In this document: piece by piece, positions 59,924 to 64,000 of the stretch
Layout of the letters: each line of letters opens with the position of its first letter
How positions within the stretch are numbered: the first letter of the stretch is position 1
Assembly (NCBI GenBank): GCA_002989075.1
Contig: PSQN01000016.1
Coordinates: 1,116,001 to 1,180,000, forward strand
Source of the DNA: Arthonia radiata
Lineage: Eukaryota > Ascomycota > Arthoniomycetes > Arthoniales > Arthoniaceae
Direction of reading: 5' to 3'
DNA length: 64,000 nt
Notes under the pieces: model-generated
Told to the model about the DNA's origin: nothing
What the model saw: only the letters and a program-made list of their open reading frames with translations
Databases searched by the model: none
Program-made: the position numbers and the translations under genes

Positions 59924-61545
59924 TCACCTCACATCAACAGCCCGCGCAAAGAACACAAACGGCAGCGTCTCCAAGTGCAGAGCATACGACCCAAACTCTT
60001 CTGCTGTGGGATCCCGCAACATGGTGCATATTCTCCGGGCCTGACAGTTGAGCAAATCCCGCCTCTCTTGAGACAGAAAATGCACAGATACGCAGGTCGC
60101 TAACGGTGCAATCAGAGTGCCTGGGGCTTTGAAGAACATCTCTTGCCACATCTCACTCATCGGCGTCCAGCCAAGAACAAACCGGACTTGCGATACTTCC
60201 ATCGTGCCGACCCTATTACCTAAACGGAATGGTATCGTCGCATAGATGTCGTCAATCATGCGCAGTGTTGTCTCTTCGTACTCTCGACATTGCTTATCGT
60301 ATTTCTGCACGCGCTGAGGGCCCATCCAGTGCAGTATGTGCAGTAAAATGACGTTGAGATGAATGCGCACCATACGAGCGCAGTCCCATAGACTCACAGA
60401 TGCCAGATCCGGGTAGACGTGCACGCCATTGGGATACTGCGAAGCATCTAACCACGGGATTGTGACAGCGTCTACGACGTGGTACTGCGGCACCAGACTG
60501 TTGGTGGTTTGCCAAGCTTTGAGCTCATGATCTGTAGCCATCGCACTACGGAGGATCGACCTGGCCTGTGTGAGTGCTTCCGGAGATGTAGGACTTTGCC
60601 GGAGGAGTATTTCAGCTTGTGCTTTCAATTCCGGAGCTTCTAAACTAATGCCGGTCAATGTAGTGCCGTAATCACTCTGATCGCAGTTTACTACATGTGA
60701 AAATTTTCCAATACGGGCTTTGAGTGATTCGGAGCGGGCGAGACAGAGATGCAACTATTGAGTTGTGTCAGCCCCAACCTTGCGACTTTGTTGTACTCCG
60801 CGGACTTGCCATTTGCGTCTGAATGTTAAAGAAGATTCTCTTCGACTGCGCGTTCTCGAATTGCTTAAAGCCACGCATGCTGAGGATTTTGGGAATTACG
60901 TTCTGGTGGATGTCATGTTCTAGTGTTGGGTAGTGCCTCTCTATATGCTGCCGACGGAATGAGTATGAATCACAACGCTTCATGTGTCAGTGACAGCACT
61001 CAACATACCTCGTACAGGGTCAGAAGCACAATGCTTATTAGCATGTCGTCGCTGGTGATGGCAGAGCGCGAGTTGAGAGCTTTTCGTGTCAGCGCCAGTC
61101 CGCGACCGTATAAGCGATGAGACTCCTCAAGCAGGCGGGGAGACCGCATTGCGATGCCATATGTGAGATGTGCGGCAGCCAAGGTCAAGGTAGAGAGCTG
61201 TGATGAAGGTCCAGCTCTAGCATAGAGCACGTGTAGCTCGGTAGCGTAGCCACGGTAAGGAAGATCCGATGCTGCTCGAGAGCAGACGGTTCCGAAGAAG
61301 AAAGCCAGCGCCTCTTCTGGTCCAGAAGGCGGAGATGTGAGGGCCACGATCTTACCGTCGCCCTGATGAGAGGAGTCGAACTGGGTGGTGTTTGACTGTG
61401 CTTTGCGTTCACGTCTTGGATCTGCAGTGCGTGCTCTGCGCGGGCGTTTCTTGTTGGAGCGATGCCTCCACGCAAGGGAAGATGGCTCTGACCTTGATCG
61501 TGGAGTGGCAAGCAGGGTGGTGGATGAGTAGTCGCGGGCGCTCAT
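59924..61545 (-). CDS. Fungal transcription-factor-domain protein, three exons, no visible DNA-binding domain
   Basis: The minus-strand exons are 61545-61009, 60947-60810 and 60754-59924, giving 501 codons plus TGA, all in phase 0. Intron 1 (61 bp) is GT-AG (GTATGT...GCAG). Intron 2 (55 bp) is GC-AG, with donor GCAAGT, branch GCTGAC and acceptor ATAG. The protein has the helical pattern of the regulatory region of Zn2Cys6 regulators (Fungal_trans_2-like): LSTLTLAAAHLTYG at about residues 115-128, ISIVLLTLYE at the end of exon 1, ILSMRGFKQFENAQSKRIFF in exon 2. Length fits the family, but the first 60 residues are Arg/Ser-rich without the six-cysteine cluster, and I saw none upstream. It may be a partner or inhibitor of another regulator, a misplaced start, or a gene that lost its first exon. 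No RIP damage is seen. Confidence 0.75.
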
Positions 61546-63260
61546 GCTTGAGGAAGCCTCCGCCCTGTATATCAGACCTTTTAAACAGACCTGGTGTTAT
61601 ACGTGGTCCTGCTCATCTGTATCGCATCTGCCTGATAGCCCGTCGTATATAGGCTGCTTCCGGCGAGGAAAGCGATGTATGACATTGAGACAAGTTGGCT
61701 GTGGAAGAAGCTCCACAAAGATCCGCCCGAGGGCTTAGGGCGAGCGCCGGGATCATGACTCAACGCAACACAGTATATGAGGTTGGCACGTGGTTGGGTA
61801 TATTGATGGCAGATTTCCGAGGAGCGGCAGGAGGTGGGCAAGCTACCATTGGCGCCTTCGGACGAGCGTTTCAGCCCCTGCAGGTGTTTCCCTGGTGCAC
61901 TGGCTGGTGCAAGTTGCAACGGGCTATTTGTGTGTAGGCTGCAGCATTATTATCATTCGCTTCCAATCCGGAACACATACGGAATACTCGAAGCAACGAT
62001 GATGAGAGCCACCTTCCACGGCACATGCTCATGGTCCCAAACGGCCACGTGTGACACTCATACTGCCTCTGGACACTGGGCTCTGGTGTGACCGTGGACC
62101 GCGGCATCAGCGCCCACAACGCGCACCCTGCTTTGAGTGACGTAGTATACCGCTCTCATGTACTCCATTGTTTTTCCAAGGATGATCACCGAGCTCCCTA
62201 TATACATGAGCCATGCCGCGCATTGCTCACCAGAGTGCCAATGGAAATTCCGCGCTGCTTCCGTGGCATCCAGATGATGCTCGACTTGCTTGCTCAGCGC
62301 ATCGTCTCCCGACCGCGTGGATCATCCGTTCATTCTCGTTTCCGTCACATTCTTTGGCACTGTAGCGGAGCGCGCGGACAAATGAAGGTCCGCAGTGGTG
62401 CTCAGTGAATGCTGTCCCAAGGTGCAACCTAAGCCTTTCTGCAACTTGCTGCCGCCGGCCGGCGCTGGGGTCCGGTCTCGGCCGAAAGAGCAGATGGCGC
62501 TAAAGCCCAAAGTGGTCAGATCTACGTTTCATCCGCCACCACGTGTCGCCGCTCCACCTTTGCCGTGCTGACCCTGCAGAACGCTGCGACCACTCTGCTT
62601 GTCTTGACTACTGTTGAACGATGCTGCCGTCCGATTCCGCATGGTAGGCAGAGCTGCTTACCTTCCGCAGGGTTTCTAAAGCCTTCCACGCATCTTCCAG
62701 AACATGGTTGATGAGCCGCGTCTTACCGTGAAGGATACAGCGGATTCACACTTGCCTTGATGTTAATGTGCTTGGCGCTGGTTGACAACAGGGCCATGAT
62801 AAGCCTTCACAAGATTACTGGCGGCATGCTGAAGTGAGCTGATACGAATGAATGGCCTCGCTCAGATTTAACTCACATCAATACCGAATGACTGGCGAAG
62901 GAGCAACGGGTCTGGTCGTCCAGCTTACCTATGCTGTGTACAGGCTCTGCAAGAGACTTTTGCGCAGTAGATATTGAGTAGGAGCCGGCGGCAGTCCTCA
63001 CGCATCTTGTAGCGAGGTTGACTTATTGCAAAGCTGGCATTGGTACGAGCACTCGGTCTGCACCCGAACCAAACACCCTCCTCACCTCAACATACGTCAC
63101 ATGAGACACAATCGCCTCGATTGTAACACAACGCATGGTTGTAAGGACTTGAGAGTCCAGTTGGCTTTACATACGATTACTTGCTGCTCGTACACGCGGC
63201 TGGGGGTATCTTTGACCCAAGTCTCCGTCACCTGCCGCTCAGAAGCGGAGAGTGCTTGAT
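61546..63260. other. Intergenic region between the regulator and wall-protein genes
   Basis: This is 1.7 kb of balanced composition with many short overlapping frames on both strands (longest 112 codons, minus 61581-61919), none recognised. It should include the promoter of the minus-strand regulator gene. No repeat is evident. Confidence 0.4.
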
Positions 63261-63396
63261 TATCCATCCCATCCTCTGCCCGGCAGCTCCCACTATACCA
63301 AGTAGAGCAAGCCCGAGCCAGGGACCGATGACCGAACTTCCATGTTGGGGAATTCTGAGCCATATGGGAGCTGCCGGGCAGAGGATGGGGTGGATA
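63261..63396. repeat. Inverted repeat with 34-bp arms (hairpin or small MITE-like element)
   Basis: Arms at 63261-63294 and 63363-63396 pair at 31 of 34 positions, with an unbroken G/C-rich core of about 25 bp, around a 68-base loop. The outer ends read TATCCA and TGGATA. It starts 28 bp beyond the stop codon of the wall-protein gene, so it probably lies in that gene's 3' untranslated region. Confidence 0.85.
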
Positions 63397-63423
63397 TGCT
63401 CGCGTGTTCTGTGCGTTCTGCGC

Positions 63424-64000
63424 TTAAAGGAACAGTGCGACTAAACCAGCAAGACCTCCTGCGACAGCTGGGAGAGCCTTGTTGGCGGCAGCAGCGCCGG
63501 TGTACATTGCTGGACTGCTGGCAGGAGTCATGGGAGTCGCAGCCGTGGCAGGCGCTTGCGGCTGGTTGTCAGAAATTTGGGTCACGGCCGGAGCTCCAGT
63601 GGCAGCTTGTGGCTGATTGTCAGAAATTTGAGAGACTGGCGGGGCAGCAGTCATAGCGGTAGGTTGGTTGTCCGGCTGCTGAGAAACAGCTGAAGAGCCT
63701 CCAGTCATGCCGCCCATCATCATGGTCGATGCAGGCGCAGGAGCCGAGACCACGGCGTTGTTAGGATATGCCGCGCAGGTGCTCATTGGATCCAACGGGC
63801 AACTCTGATTCTGGCACATGGACTGCAGCTGTGAGCCTTGCTCTGGGATGATGGCAGTGGGTGGAGAGCAGCGGTAGTTGAAGGCCTTGTTCAGACTTGT
63901 AGCGACGGTCATAACATCGTCGTCGGTAGCACCGAATGATTTAGCTGCGAGTCCGACCTGTTGGATGAACCACGTCATCTGAGCGTGGTCGAGGTCCATG
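63424..64000 (-). CDS. GPI-anchored, PIR-like cell-wall protein, 3' part
   Basis: The open frame reaches the window edge. An ATG at 63999-63997 exists, but no signal peptide follows it, so the true start is probably beyond the window. Of the 191 visible residues, the first 85 form a small globular part with four cysteines (C-x18-C-x4-C-x7-C, about residues 44-76). Residues 100-150 are Ala/Pro/Thr-rich and hold two exact QISDNQPQ motifs and a third variant (QQPDNQPT), close to the PIR motif Q-[IV]-x-D-G-Q-[IVP]-Q that links yeast wall proteins to beta-1,3-glucan. The end (after about residue 165) is a short small-residue stretch and a hydrophobic tail, as in GPI-anchor signals. It is probably secreted and wall-bound. 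The exact family is not recognised. Confidence 0.65.
   Translation of the reverse strand, partial: MDLDHAQMTWFIQQVGLAAKSFGATDDDVMTVATSLNKAFNYRCSPPTAIIPEQGSQLQSMCQNQSCPLDPMSTCAAYPNNAVVSAPAPASTMMMGGMTGGSSAVSQQPDNQPTAMTAAPPVSQISDNQPQAATGAPAVTQISDNQPQAPATAATPMTPASSPAMYTGAAAANKALPAVAGGLAGLVALFL

Noticed and set aside
1-64000. CRISPR arrays, tRNA or rRNA genes, telomere repeats
   Set aside because: I looked for regularly spaced repeats, cloverleaf-like segments and TTAGGG runs on both strands and saw none.

Overview
The window looks like a repeat-rich chromosome region of a filamentous ascomycete, most likely a Dothideomycete (inference). The evidence is short 55-61 bp spliceosomal introns, fungal protein families (an allantoate-permease-type MFS transporter, a Fungal_trans_2-like regulator, dynamin-like GTPases, a GPI/PIR-like wall protein) and repeats saturated with C-to-T and G-to-A transitions, rich in TpA and poor in CpA/TpG, which is the signature of repeat-induced point mutation (RIP). 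No tRNA, rRNA, CRISPR array or telomere repeat was seen.

Layout. 1-20250: a degraded, DUF6589-like repeat reading on the plus strand is split by a 14 kb nest of Ty3/gypsy fossils (1984-16035) bounded by an exact 5-bp target duplication (TACGT). The nest holds parts of at least three gypsy elements whose LTRs share one half but have three different U3 types. 20250-27044: less AT-rich DNA with two RIP-damaged dynamin-like pseudogenes on the minus strand. 27045-40410: a Ty1/copia fossil with both LTRs, a solo copia LTR in the opposite orientation, and very AT-rich unassigned repeat DNA carrying a 280-bp direct repeat. 40410-41745: a small GC-balanced island with no recognised gene. 41745-45840: AT-rich unassigned repeat. 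45840-49428: a GC-balanced island with an intact five-exon MFS transporter gene (497 aa). 49438-57883: an 8.4 kb Mutator-like DNA transposon (MULE) with about 62-bp terminal inverted repeats, a 9-bp target duplication and a recognisable plus-strand transposase remnant. A truncated gypsy copy lies inside it, and a solo LTR lies inside that copy. 57893-64000: GC-balanced DNA with a short-chain dehydrogenase pseudogene, a C2H2 zinc-finger fragment, a three-exon regulator gene without a visible DNA-binding domain (501 aa, one GC-AG intron), a strong 34-bp-arm hairpin and the 3' part of a GPI-anchored, PIR-like wall protein gene.

Functionally the window is a two-speed arrangement. Only the MFS transporter, the regulator and the wall-protein gene look whole or potentially active. 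The rest is transposon strata and decayed host genes. The order of insertions can be read from target duplications and truncations: the DUF6589-like repeat and the MULE are the oldest hosts, gypsy copies came next, and solo LTRs are among the last events.
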